Assembly (NCBI GenBank): GCA_963826795.1
Contig: CAWGYT010000027.1
Location: 1 to 64,000, forward strand
Reading direction: 5' to 3'
DNA length: 64,000 nucleotides
Origin: CAWGYT01 sp963826795
GTDB lineage: Bacteria > Planctomycetota > Planctomycetia > Pirellulales > Pirellulaceae
This document shows positions 18,971 to 26,883 of this stretch, one piece after another. Each line of letters starts with the position of its first letter. Positions within the stretch are counted from its first letter, which is position 1. The notes beneath the pieces are model-generated. The model was not told the DNA's origin. It saw only the letters and a program-made list of their open reading frames with translations, and did not search any database. Made by a program: the position numbers and the translations under genes.

Positions 18971-21900
18971 AACAAAAGTCTCCTGGATAAATACTCGATT
19001 CGTTCCCTTGCCGCACGCGTGATTCTAGCCGGCTCGGCATCTGGATGCTCGTTCAACGGCCCTTGAATTTCGATCTCGTCAGCAGAGCACGTCTGTTGTC
19101 CGGATCTTGTCCGTTGGGGCGACTGCGAACCGTCTTCGTCGCCCCACAGGACGGCGGCGACCGCCAAGGTGGGTCCGGCGGATTCGAACCGATTGGTGGC
19201 AAGAGCCAAGGTCAAGTCGGCGGTCGTAAAATCTCCGTCCCCGTCCCAGTCGCCCTCTTCCCACACCGAGTTACCCTCGGCGTCGTCCTCAAACTCGGCC
19301 GCCTGCAGGACGAGCAAGAGATCGCTCGCGTCGAAGATACCGTCGCGGTTCGCATCTCCCGCCCGAAACCCGCTCGTACCCGGCGTTCCTCCTGGAATTG
19401 AGCTTGCCCGCCAGGCATCCGCCATGGCCCAGCGTTCGAGATCGGGCTCAATCGGATCAATTCGTTCTAGCGAACGGCCGTCGCCGTCCGTGGTCGGATG
19501 CCACTTGTCTCGGTATGCGAATTGATGGATGACCTGCTGGCCAGCGACGAGTGTCACCATTTCGGAAGCATTGCCCAGGCGGCCGACCCACTGGCCCGCG
19601 ACCGGCAGGTTTTGGCCATAGCGAAACTCGAAGGCAACCTGGTCTTCCACGACCAAGACACGCTGCCCTGGATCGAGCTCCGGAATGGCGCCGGCCAGGA
19701 ATTCGAATCGCACTCCCTGCAGTTCACCTCCAACCTCGGACTGTTGAAACGCCACCTCGCGCAGGTCAATCCGCTGACTGCCGACATTTAACAATTCGAT
19801 AAACTCAAAGTCATCGCCGTCATTGAATCCAGCCAGCGCCTCAGCTTCCGTGGAGCCACTGGGATGATAGTGAATCTCGCTGATCCGAAGGTTGTCGCGA
19901 CTGGCCGGTTGAGCCAGCGAGAAGTTGGCCACGGTCAGCGGCGACTGGCGCCCTTCGACGACGGAGCGGGCCTTGACCTGGGCCGAAGTTGACAAGCGAA
20001 AACTGCTGTCGGGAAGGTAAGCCACCAGCTGCGGCGAAATCAGCAGATCCGGATCGCTCGCTTCAAGATTCAATGCCTGAATCGCAAGCACATTGTCTCC
20101 GGCCTTCAGCTGATTGAGGAACTCGGGGAGTTCGAACACCTGGGGTAGCAACACGGCGATGTCCGAGCGTGAGCCTGTGGCGGTGGAGCCAAACGTCGCC
20201 GGATCGGGGGCAGCGACTCGGGCGATCTCCTGGCCGTTCAAGTAGGCGATGAAGCCATCGTCGTAGAACATCCGCAACTCGACACGATCGATGTCCGCCA
20301 GGTTCTCGACAACGAATCGAATGCGCGAATAGACGGACGCCGTGTGGTCCAACAGGTCCTGGCGCAGATCGAACGCGATGCGACTCGAGAAAGATCGATG
20401 CTGCGGGTCGCCGACCAGGACGAAATCCGAATCGAACCCCGTCTTTTCTCCCGCGGCGTAAGAAAACTCGAGCACGGCCGAGGCGGATCGCTGGAACATC
20501 ACCAGCTCGACGTCATGCGGTCCCTCGGTCAATTCCGCGGTGACGAAGGCGTCGCGGGTCGAATGCCGAAGTTCGTCGGCAAACAGGACTTGCCCATCGA
20601 TCACGAGCTTGGCGGCGTCGTTACTGGTGATGGCGAAGGTGTAGGTTCCTGATTTACGAACCTGGATCCGGCCGCGGGCCTCGAGGGCGAAGTTATTGGC
20701 CTCGATCGGAAACGGGAGACTGAGGTCAAAATTCGCCTCGGGTCCCAGCATCTGATAGTTCAGGACCGAAACGCCGTCTTCGGTTCTCGACCGGAGCACA
20801 TTTTCACCGGCCAGGACGGATTCTGCCTCGGCCATCGTGTTCAACGTCATGCCGGTCAGCACCTGGCGGACTTCGAAGCCCTCAGGAATCAGAACCGTGT
20901 CGTCGATCAGATCCGTTTCATAGCCGAAGGAGGCCCGCCCATCGGTCCAGGCCGAGTCGTCGAAACCCACGGCGTGCCAATCCGCGGAGACCTGCTCCGT
21001 CGGCACAAGCAGTCTGGCGGGACTCTGGGGCGTGACCAGGTCGGCTGAGTTCAAGCGAATCGCCCCGTCGCTCGGCTGACCATCCTGTGTCAGCGGGTCG
21101 GCGCCATCGGTGGTGTAATAGGTGTCGCCACGAGGCGCAACGAGCTGGATCGCGGTATCGGCCGTGACGAACCCGCCCCAGGGCGTGTACTCGGGCGGGT
21201 CGATGTCGGGATAGAGACCGGCATTGCGGTACTGGTCCAGCATGCGGGTATGGCGGGCGGGGAAGTACCGCGTCGCGAGCAGTTCGATTCGTCGAATCCA
21301 GTCTCGGTCCCGTGTCATCGGGCGGCCGGCGTCGTTCTTGCCGTCGCCCCAGCGCGCCGATTCGCCCACGATCGCCCGATCGATCTCGCCGGCAATCGAC
21401 CGCAACCGTGCTGCGTTGGCTGCGGACGTCAGTACTCCGTCGCCAAAAAAATGGTGGTAGATCCGATCGGCATACAGTCTTTGGAACTCGGGGACGTCGA
21501 TCAGCGCCAGGTACAGATTGCTGGGTCCCACGGAGGGCGAAATGTTCGCCTTGGAAACGCGATTTTCCGAAGTTCCCGTCTGGAACGCTGCTTCCGCATC
21601 CCAGGTGTGAAACTGCCACTTCGCTCCATCCACTCGTCGCCGCGACGCATACCAATTGTTGTGGGGCCAGTCCCAATTTCCGACGAATTGATTGACGATC
21701 AAGTAGTCGACAAAGCTTTCGAGATCGACCATATTCTTGATCGTCTCGTAGTTAAATCGTCTGGGCGAGAGTTCTCGTACGAGCTGGTTCCAGGCAGCCG
21801 CATCCCCGTCGACGATGCCCCCGCCCGTATTAATCACGTCGTATTCGTCGGGATCGCCGCCCATGTAATTGGCGGCCCAGAGGGCGTTGGGACGCTCGGT

Positions 21901-23382
21901 GGGGCTGTAGAGTCCCCAGTACATGCCATTCAGATAGAGATGCACGTACGTTTCGTGGGGCGCGTATCCTCCCATTGCATTCTGCGTGGCGCGGGTCCAC
22001 TGATCTTGCAGGTAGGTTTCATCGCTGCCGGCCACTCGCCAGGAATCGTTAAATCCACCTCGCAGAACTAACTCGCTGAATTCCGTCGCGGCGTCCGGAC
22101 CGAACCAGGGGTAGGCCAGCGTCGTGGGGCCGTAAGTTCCTCCGAAGTCGATCCGGAACGAGAGCTTGGCGGTCTGCGAGAACCGCCGCGCCCAGCCGCC
22201 ATGGATCTTGATACCCGCCCGCGTGGCAAATTCCGTGTTGCCGTCCGTTCCAATCAGCTCAAGCGACACCGGACGCTCCCACGCCGCCCCTCGCATTTCG
22301 GGATTCATGTACAGGCCGTTGTCAAAATCCCACAAGTCATCCGGATCCAGCACGACGGACAATGTGGGGATCGAGCGAAGATCGTCTCGAATCGTATCGC
22401 GGTACAGTGAATCCTGCGTCACTTCGGGATCCATCTCGTAGTTGGCCCTCATGCGAGCCGGCCGGGGTGGACCTTGGTCGTCGAAGTATCCCCATTGTTC
22501 GGGCAGCCCCTCGCCGTCCTGCTGCAATACATCGTCCAGAAAGATGTAAGTCTGCGTGACCCCCAGGCTCGGCGCCAATCCTTCGGCATACGAAACGGCC
22601 CGCAAGGTGGTCGTCGTCTCAATCGTGATCGGTCCATCATAGACTTCGCCGTGCTCGGCGGTTGGCTGGCTGCCGTCGGTCGTGTAGCGAATCCGGCTGG
22701 CTGGCGTGCGGCTCGCCAACGACACCGGAAATGGCGCATCAAAGAACCCTCGCTGCACGCTCGCCGTCGGCTCCTCGGCAAACCCCGCCACACCGGACCC
22801 GTTCGGGGCACCGGGCGTCGGCGAAACGAAGTACCGTGGCGCCGCCAGCAACGGCCCTGACTCATCGAAGCGGATGCCGAACGAGATGTCGCTTTGCTGC
22901 GGAGGATACGCCGCGGCGTATTCGTGAGCGATCGATCCGTCCGGGCGGACGAGCGCGAGATACTCACCTTCGGCCTTGAGGCGGAAGTTGGTGTGGTGCT
23001 GCGTCGTATAGGAACGGTCCCGACCGCTGGCGAAAACCACCATCGTCGCTCTCGCCGAAATGCTCTCCTCCGGAAAGGCCCACTTGTCGACCACCTCCGG
23101 ATCGTCCGTCAGTGACCAACCTTCCAGTGACACATCATGGTCAGTGGGATTATAAAGCTCGATCCAGTCCGAGTATTCACGAAAACGATCTTGAAGCCCG
23201 GTCCCGTTCGCCGCGAGAAACTCGCTGATCAAGAGCGGCTCGCCGGACAAGACACAGCGAGCTTCCAACGACTCGATCGCTGACAGGTGCGAGGTCCGTC
23301 GCCGCGTGTGTGACCCGCGGCGGTTGCGGTGTCGCCTTGAGATTTGGCGCGTCAACTTTTGTTCGGCGGGCGGGTTGAACAT
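18967..23382 (-). CDS. CotH-kinase/lamin-tail/PA14 secreted surface protein
   Basis: About 1471 aa. The basic N-terminus carries LEARCVLS near residue 43, a variant of the LEPRxLL-type secretion motif. In order there follow a lamin-tail domain (ISEF, then DWIELYNPT), a chitobiase C-terminal-like domain (YTTDGSQPT), a CotH-type kinase-like region (IPTLSVVLDPDDLW, KIHGGWARR, LYLNGMYWGLY and HTWDAEAAF), a second YTTDGADP segment, a PA14-like domain (YTFAITSNDAAKLVIDG), a second lamin-tail domain and a dockerin-like module (GDANRDGIF ... GDWDGDGDF). CotH domains phosphorylate proteins in other systems; activity here is inferred. ATG 23382 is preferred because AGGA lies nine bases upstream; an in-frame TTG at 23430 lacks a ribosome-binding site. 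Its stop overlaps the start of gntP. Confidence 0.88.
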   Translation of the reverse strand: MFNPPAEQKLTRQISRRHRNRRGSHTRRRTSHLSAIESLEARCVLSGEPLLISEFLAANGTGLQDRFREYSDWIELYNPTDHDVSLEGWSLTDDPEVVDKWAFPEESISARATMVVFASGRDRSYTTQHHTNFRLKAEGEYLALVRPDGSIAHEYAAAYPPQQSDISFGIRFDESGPLLAAPRYFVSPTPGAPNGSGVAGFAEEPTASVQRGFFDAPFPVSLASRTPASRIRYTTDGSQPTAEHGEVYDGPITIETTTTLRAVSYAEGLAPSLGVTQTYIFLDDVLQQDGEGLPEQWGYFDDQGPPRPARMRANYEMDPEVTQDSLYRDTIRDDLRSIPTLSVVLDPDDLWDFDNGLYMNPEMRGAAWERPVSLELIGTDGNTEFATRAGIKIHGGWARRFSQTAKLSFRIDFGGTYGPTTLAYPWFGPDAATEFSELVLRGGFNDSWRVAGSDETYLQDQWTRATQNAMGGYAPHETYVHLYLNGMYWGLYSPTERPNALWAANYMGGDPDEYDVINTGGGIVDGDAAAWNQLVRELSPRRFNYETIKNMVDLESFVDYLIVNQFVGNWDWPHNNWYASRRRVDGAKWQFHTWDAEAAFQTGTSENRVSKANISPSVGPSNLYLALIDVPEFQRLYADRIYHHFFGDGVLTSAANAARLRSIAGEIDRAIVGESARWGDGKNDAGRPMTRDRDWIRRIELLATRYFPARHTRMLDQYRNAGLYPDIDPPEYTPWGGFVTADTAIQLVAPRGDTYYTTDGADPLTQDGQPSDGAIRLNSADLVTPQSPARLLVPTEQVSADWHAVGFDDSAWTDGRASFGYETDLIDDTVLIPEGFEVRQVLTGMTLNTMAEAESVLAGENVLRSRTEDGVSVLNYQMLGPEANFDLSLPFPIEANNFALEARGRIQVRKSGTYTFAITSNDAAKLVIDGQVLFADELRHSTRDAFVTAELTEGPHDVELVMFQRSASAVLEFSYAAGEKTGFDSDFVLVGDPQHRSFSSRIAFDLRQDLLDHTASVYSRIRFVVENLADIDRVELRMFYDDGFIAYLNGQEIARVAAPDPATFGSTATGSRSDIAVLLPQVFELPEFLNQLKAGDNVLAIQALNLEASDPDLLISPQLVAYLPDSSFRLSTSAQVKARSVVEGRQSPLTVANFSLAQPASRDNLRISEIHYHPSGSTEAEALAGFNDGDDFEFIELLNVGSQRIDLREVAFQQSEVGGELQGVRFEFLAGAIPELDPGQRVLVVEDQVAFEFRYGQNLPVAGQWVGRLGNASEMVTLVAGQQVIHQFAYRDKWHPTTDGDGRSLERIDPIEPDLERWAMADAWRASSIPGGTPGTSGFRAGDANRDGIFDASDLLLVLQAAEFEDDAEGNSVWEEGDWDGDGDFTTADLTLALATNRFESAGPTLAVAAVLWGDEDGSQSPQRTRSGQQTCSADEIEIQGPLNEHPDAEPARITRAARERIEYLSRRLLF

Positions 23383-23497
23383 GCGAGATCGTCCTGGACG
23401 CGGCGAATCGAGATCGACAATGTGCGACAAAGATCCGGCAGTTTACCGCACCGCTCGCGGCGACTCCATTGAATTCTTGCGAAGCGACTTCCTTGCC

Positions 23498-23992
23498 CTA
23501 GGAACCAGCTCGCAACAGTCGTGATTCAATATTTGTCAACTGGAACGCGTTCCGCATGATCGTCTGACGACCGACGGTAATCCGGGCGGAAAAGTCGAAC
23601 CTTCCGCTGACGTGCTCCTGCAAGCTCACGGTCGCCCGCAGCACGTCACCCGGTCTGGCGAAGCCCTTGTAGCGAGCTTGCTTGACCTTCACCAGCACGC
23701 CCAAGGCATACGCATTGAAGAGGGGATCGTGGGTGTTGAACTCCCGCATCGGATTGTACTTGGCCGCGATCAGGACTCCCGCGGATTGCGTCGTGAACTC
23801 CTGCATCATCGCGCCGGGCAAGATCGGGGCGCCGGGAAAATGACCCGTCAGAAAAAACTCCTGACCCGTCAACGTCATTTGCGTGACGATCTCGGTCGGT
23901 TGGATGTCGATGATACGCTCCACCAGCAAATATGGCGGGCGATGGTGCAGATAGTCTTCGACGCTTTCAAATTCGTGCTGATAATATTCCAT
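23498..23992 (-). CDS. FabZ-like 3-hydroxyacyl-ACP dehydratase
   Basis: 164 aa, single hotdog domain. The catalytic histidine motif GHFPGAPILPG and the following acidic helix (MMQEF) match FabZ, the enzyme that removes water from 3-hydroxyacyl-ACP in fatty acid elongation. The opening HRPPYLLVERI matches the FabZ N-terminus. Length is close to the 140-160 aa norm, with a slightly longer C-terminus. It stands alone: the CotH gene downstream is on the same strand but about 115 bp away, and the phosphatase gene upstream is divergent. As planctomycetes often have several FabZ/FabA-like hotdogs, its role could be in a specialised lipid rather than bulk fatty acid synthesis. Confidence 0.85.
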   Translation of the reverse strand: MEYYQHEFESVEDYLHHRPPYLLVERIIDIQPTEIVTQMTLTGQEFFLTGHFPGAPILPGAMMQEFTTQSAGVLIAAKYNPMREFNTHDPLFNAYALGVLVKVKQARYKGFARPGDVLRATVSLQEHVSGRFDFSARITVGRQTIMRNAFQLTNIESRLLRAGS

Positions 23993-24109
23993 GCGGGATC
24001 ATGTCTTCGGGGGCGTTGACGGCGGCACGCACCGCCGACTTTGCCAGGGCGCGCGACGGAGGGAAGTCTGATGTCAAGTCGGCCGCGCGACGGGCAGCAA
24101 GCCTGCATC

Positions 24110-24145
24110 TGATGCCGACCAACTGATGCCGACCAACTGATGCCG
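24110..24145. repeat. 14-bp tandem repeat in the intergenic region
   Basis: The unit tgatgccgaccaac occurs twice in tandem (24110-24123 and 24124-24137), followed by an 8-base partial copy. It sits in about 310 bp between the divergent FabZ-like and phosphatase genes; I see no gene or clear promoter in the rest of that gap. Confidence 0.8.
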
Positions 24146-24303
24146 ACAAAGTAGGCCGTCGAAGTATATCGCCCTCCGGCCCTGCGGAGAACGCCCTTCC
24201 GCCGCGCTGCTTGCCGCAGCGTGACTCTTCTGGCAGAATGCGGTGACGGCAGCCACGCCGTGGCGCGAGAACACGGCCTTTCGGCGTCTTGGAAATCCAG
24301 CGG

Positions 24304-25398
24304 ATGAATCAGCGACCGACGCACCGCCGACCGCGACCGCGAGGGCAACGCAGGACGGGCGAGTTTCGAGTGATCGAGCGCAGCCGGCATCGACGGCTTG
24401 CGTCGGGCCAAATAGGAATCGCGATCGTCGTCGCGGCGGCCCTGCTCCGCTTGACGGGCGTGTCGGGCGTACCCGCCGCGGCGGATGATCCAACGCCGTC
24501 TGCCGCAGCCGCTTATCCGCGGGCGATCGATCTGCTTGCTTTGCCCAACGCGTTTTGGCTGCGTCCGAGCGTGATCTCGGGCGGGCAGCCCGTCGGCTCC
24601 GAGGGATTCGCCGCGCTGCAATTGCTGGGCGTGCAAACCGTCATTAGCGTCGATGGGGCACGGCCCGCGGTCGAATTGGCAGCCCGGTACGGGTTGCGGT
24701 ACGTCCACCTTCCGCACGGGTACGACGGGATCTCCGCCCGCCGAGCTCGCGACTTGGCCAAGGCTGTCCGCGAGTTGCCCGGGCCGCTTTATATTCATTG
24801 TCATCACGGCAAGCATCGCAGCCCAGCCGCGACGGCGACGGGCTGCATCCTGGCCGGCCTGATCGAACCTGCCGAGGGTCTCGACTTCCTGGAATTGGCG
24901 GGCACCAGCCCTCGCTATCTCGGGCTGCACCGCGCGGTTGCCCAGGCGACTCGAATACCGGACGCCGAACTCGATCAGTTGAAGGTCGAGTTTCGAGCGG
25001 TCGAGCCGTTGCCGCCGATCGCCGACGCGATGGTGGCGCTGGAGCACACGTTCGATAAGCTGCGGCACCTGCGACAGAATCGCTGGCAGCCGACGGCGGA
25101 TCAGCCGGATCTGACGGCCGTGTCGGCGGCCCTCTTATTGAAGGAACACTTGGTCGAGCTCGAGAGGCTGCCGGATTTGGACGCGAAGCCCGCCGATTTT
25201 CGCGCTTGGCTGGCCGAATCGCGGCAGGAATCGGAAACGCTGGAAGAGCAATTGTCGAACATCCAGGGGCGATCCGAATTGGACCAACACGTTCCAACGC
25301 TTCACGCGTGCCTGGACGCCATTCAGGCTCGCTGCAATCAGTGCCACGAAAAATATCGGGACCTGACCCCTTCTCCCAACCCCGGGTCGGTTAGATAA
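24304..25398 (+). CDS. exported tyrosine-phosphatase-like protein with a C-terminal cytochrome c'-like heme site
   Basis: 364 aa. A long basic N-terminus precedes a hydrophobic stretch ending near VPAAADD, so the protein is probably exported or anchored. Residues about 75-215 form a dual-specificity/tyrosine phosphatase-like domain: SGGQP near the start, VISVDG, LPHGYDG and the signature HCHHGKHRS (Cys166 and Arg172, the C-x5-R loop). The next 150 residues are helical, and the C-terminus has a single CNQCHEKYRD at 344-353. A CxxCH near the C-terminus followed by a YR pair is typical of four-helix cytochrome c'. Together this suggests a periplasmic phosphatase whose activity could respond to redox state or a heme ligand (inference). 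ATG 24304 has GGAA about nine bases upstream; a TTG at 24289 is an alternative. The last residues overlap a short repeat motif, and the stop overlaps the convergent prephenate dehydratase stop. Confidence 0.8.
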   Translation: MNQRPTHRRPRPRGQRRTGEFRVIERSRHRRLASGQIGIAIVVAAALLRLTGVSGVPAAADDPTPSAAAAYPRAIDLLALPNAFWLRPSVISGGQPVGSEGFAALQLLGVQTVISVDGARPAVELAARYGLRYVHLPHGYDGISARRARDLAKAVRELPGPLYIHCHHGKHRSPAATATGCILAGLIEPAEGLDFLELAGTSPRYLGLHRAVAQATRIPDAELDQLKVEFRAVEPLPPIADAMVALEHTFDKLRHLRQNRWQPTADQPDLTAVSAALLLKEHLVELERLPDLDAKPADFRAWLAESRQESETLEEQLSNIQGRSELDQHVPTLHACLDAIQARCNQCHEKYRDLTPSPNPGSVR

Positions 25399-26491
25399 CT
25401 TCCGACCTGGCGTAAGTGCCCAGGATCTCGATCCGGACGGTTTTTTTCTCCAGCGCCTGGATCGCGCGGCGGGCCGCGGGCTCGCTGGCATGCCCTTCCA
25501 GTTCGACAAAGAACAAGTACTCGTTTTGCGATCCCTTTTTGGGGAACGATTCGATCCAAGTCAGGTTCAGACGATTGCGCTTAAAGATCGTCATCGCGTC
25601 GGCCAGCGCGCCGGGTTGATGCGCGAGCTCGAACATAAGTGACGTTTTGTCGCGACCCGTTCGACTCGCGGCCTCGAGTCCAATCACGGCGAATCGTGTG
25701 ACGTTGTCCGGATTGTCTTCGATGTTCGCGGTCAGCAAGGTCAGGCCATAGTTGACACCAGCTTGGCGGCTGGCGACGACTGCCACATGTTTGTCGTGAG
25801 CCGCTGCTTCCGCCGCGGCCGTGGTGCTCGTAGCCGGCACGAGTCGGGCTTTGGGCAGGTGGCGGGCGATCCAATTGCGGCATTGAGAAAGGGCCTGTGG
25901 CTTGCTCTGCACCTCATGGATGTCGGCCAGTTTCCCGATTCCCAACAGATTGTGATGGATCCGCATCGCGACTTCACCGCAGATCTTGACGGGCATTCGA
26001 ACAAACATTTCCAGCGTGTCCACAATCCGCCCATCCGTTGAATTCTCGATCGGTACGATCCCGAATTGAGCGTCACCGCGATTCACCGATTCAAACACGC
26101 CGCCAATGCTTGCCACGGGAACCAAGTCACTGCTCTGACCAAAGCGTTCGATGGCCGCCAGGTGGCTGTAGCTGAATTCCGGACCAAGGAACGCGATCCG
26201 GTCCACGTGAATCAGGGCGCGAGTCGCACTATCGAGTTCCCGGAAGACGGCCCGCAGGCCTTCGATCGGCAACGGACCCTGCGAGCCGCGTGACAGCGAC
26301 TCCAGGTCCGACTTTTTCTGTAAGTCGGCGACGCGTTCCGGGTCTCCGTAGTCAGCCAACAGTTGGGCTCGTTCCTGACACAGTCGGATCAGTTCGCGAT
26401 TGAGTCGTTTCAGCTGTTGCGGGAGATTGGACGGACGGCGGCCGCGGTTCGGCGACGAAGCCGGCTCGGCGGGACCAGTGGGCGTGCTCAT
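25391..26491 (-). CDS. pheA: prephenate dehydratase (chorismate mutase-like N-terminus)
   Basis: 366 aa in three parts: an N-terminal helical segment resembling an AroQ chorismate mutase (about residues 25-100), a prephenate dehydratase domain (IAFLGPEFSYSHLAA, GIVPIENSTDGRI, NVTRFAVIG with the catalytic-type TRF) and a C-terminal ACT regulatory domain (GALADAMTIFKRNRLNLTWIES). It converts prephenate to phenylpyruvate in phenylalanine synthesis in the cytoplasm; the ACT domain usually binds phenylalanine for feedback control. Whether the N-terminal segment has mutase activity is uncertain. ATG 26491 is preferred over a TTG at 26515. The gene converges on the phosphatase gene, and their stop codons overlap by 8 bp (25391-25398). 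It diverges from dnaK. Confidence 0.9.
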   Translation of the reverse strand: MSTPTGPAEPASSPNRGRRPSNLPQQLKRLNRELIRLCQERAQLLADYGDPERVADLQKKSDLESLSRGSQGPLPIEGLRAVFRELDSATRALIHVDRIAFLGPEFSYSHLAAIERFGQSSDLVPVASIGGVFESVNRGDAQFGIVPIENSTDGRIVDTLEMFVRMPVKICGEVAMRIHHNLLGIGKLADIHEVQSKPQALSQCRNWIARHLPKARLVPATSTTAAAEAAAHDKHVAVVASRQAGVNYGLTLLTANIEDNPDNVTRFAVIGLEAASRTGRDKTSLMFELAHQPGALADAMTIFKRNRLNLTWIESFPKKGSQNEYLFFVELEGHASEPAARRAIQALEKKTVRIEILGTYARSEVI

Positions 26492-26535
26492 CGCGGTCGA
26501 ATAACTCCGTTCCAAGGGGGCGACGCGACCGCGGC

Positions 26536-26592
26536 GCTGTCAAATTGGCAGCGGGCCGGAGCCGCGGTTTTCCAGAATGTCAAAATGGCAGC
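26536..26592 (+). promoter_or_regulatory. two upstream palindromic activator-site candidates for dnaK
   Basis: Two related 17-bp sites lie at 26536-26552 (GCTGTCAAATTGGCAGC, near-perfect dyad) and 26576-26592 (AATGTCAAAATGGCAGC). Their starts are exactly 40 bp apart, close to four helical turns, so both would face the same side of the DNA. They lie about 105 and 145 bp upstream of the sigma-54 -24 box, where enhancer-binding proteins usually bind. The protein that binds is not identified in this window. Confidence 0.7.
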
Positions 26593-26689
26593 GTCAAAAC
26601 CCGGCCGGCGGAAAACTTGGCCGAATGACGATCCGCAACTTCTTCAACAATATACACTTAACTCGGCTGCCGCGGGCCACTCGCCAAGC

Positions 26690-26704
26690 TGGCACGTTCT
26701 TTGC
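26690..26704 (+). promoter_or_regulatory. sigma-54 (RpoN) promoter of dnaK
   Basis: TGGCACG (26690-26696), four bases, then TTGC (26701-26704) matches the sigma-54 -24/-12 consensus at every position, with the required ten bases between the GG and GC. The predicted start of transcription is near 26716, giving a leader of about 168 nt before the ATG. About 392 bp separate pheA and dnaK and contain only this promoter and the two palindromes described above. Confidence 0.85.
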
Positions 26705-26883
26705 GTAATTGGAGACCGTGTACTGGCTTGCTCGCGGCGCGATCGGCAACACGCTCAAGCCCGTCGCGGGGCGAGCCCCGATGATCGACGAACCCAATCC
26801 AGGGCAACTCATAAAAAATCGAGTCCACGTTTTACGGCAAACGGCCACCGAGCTGAAGGTGGCGAGGCAGAAAGGAGCACCTC

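Noticed and set aside
17721..19040. 439-residue open frame overlapping gntP on the same strand
   Set aside because: It lacks membrane segments where gntP has them and is a frame-shifted shadow of gntP.
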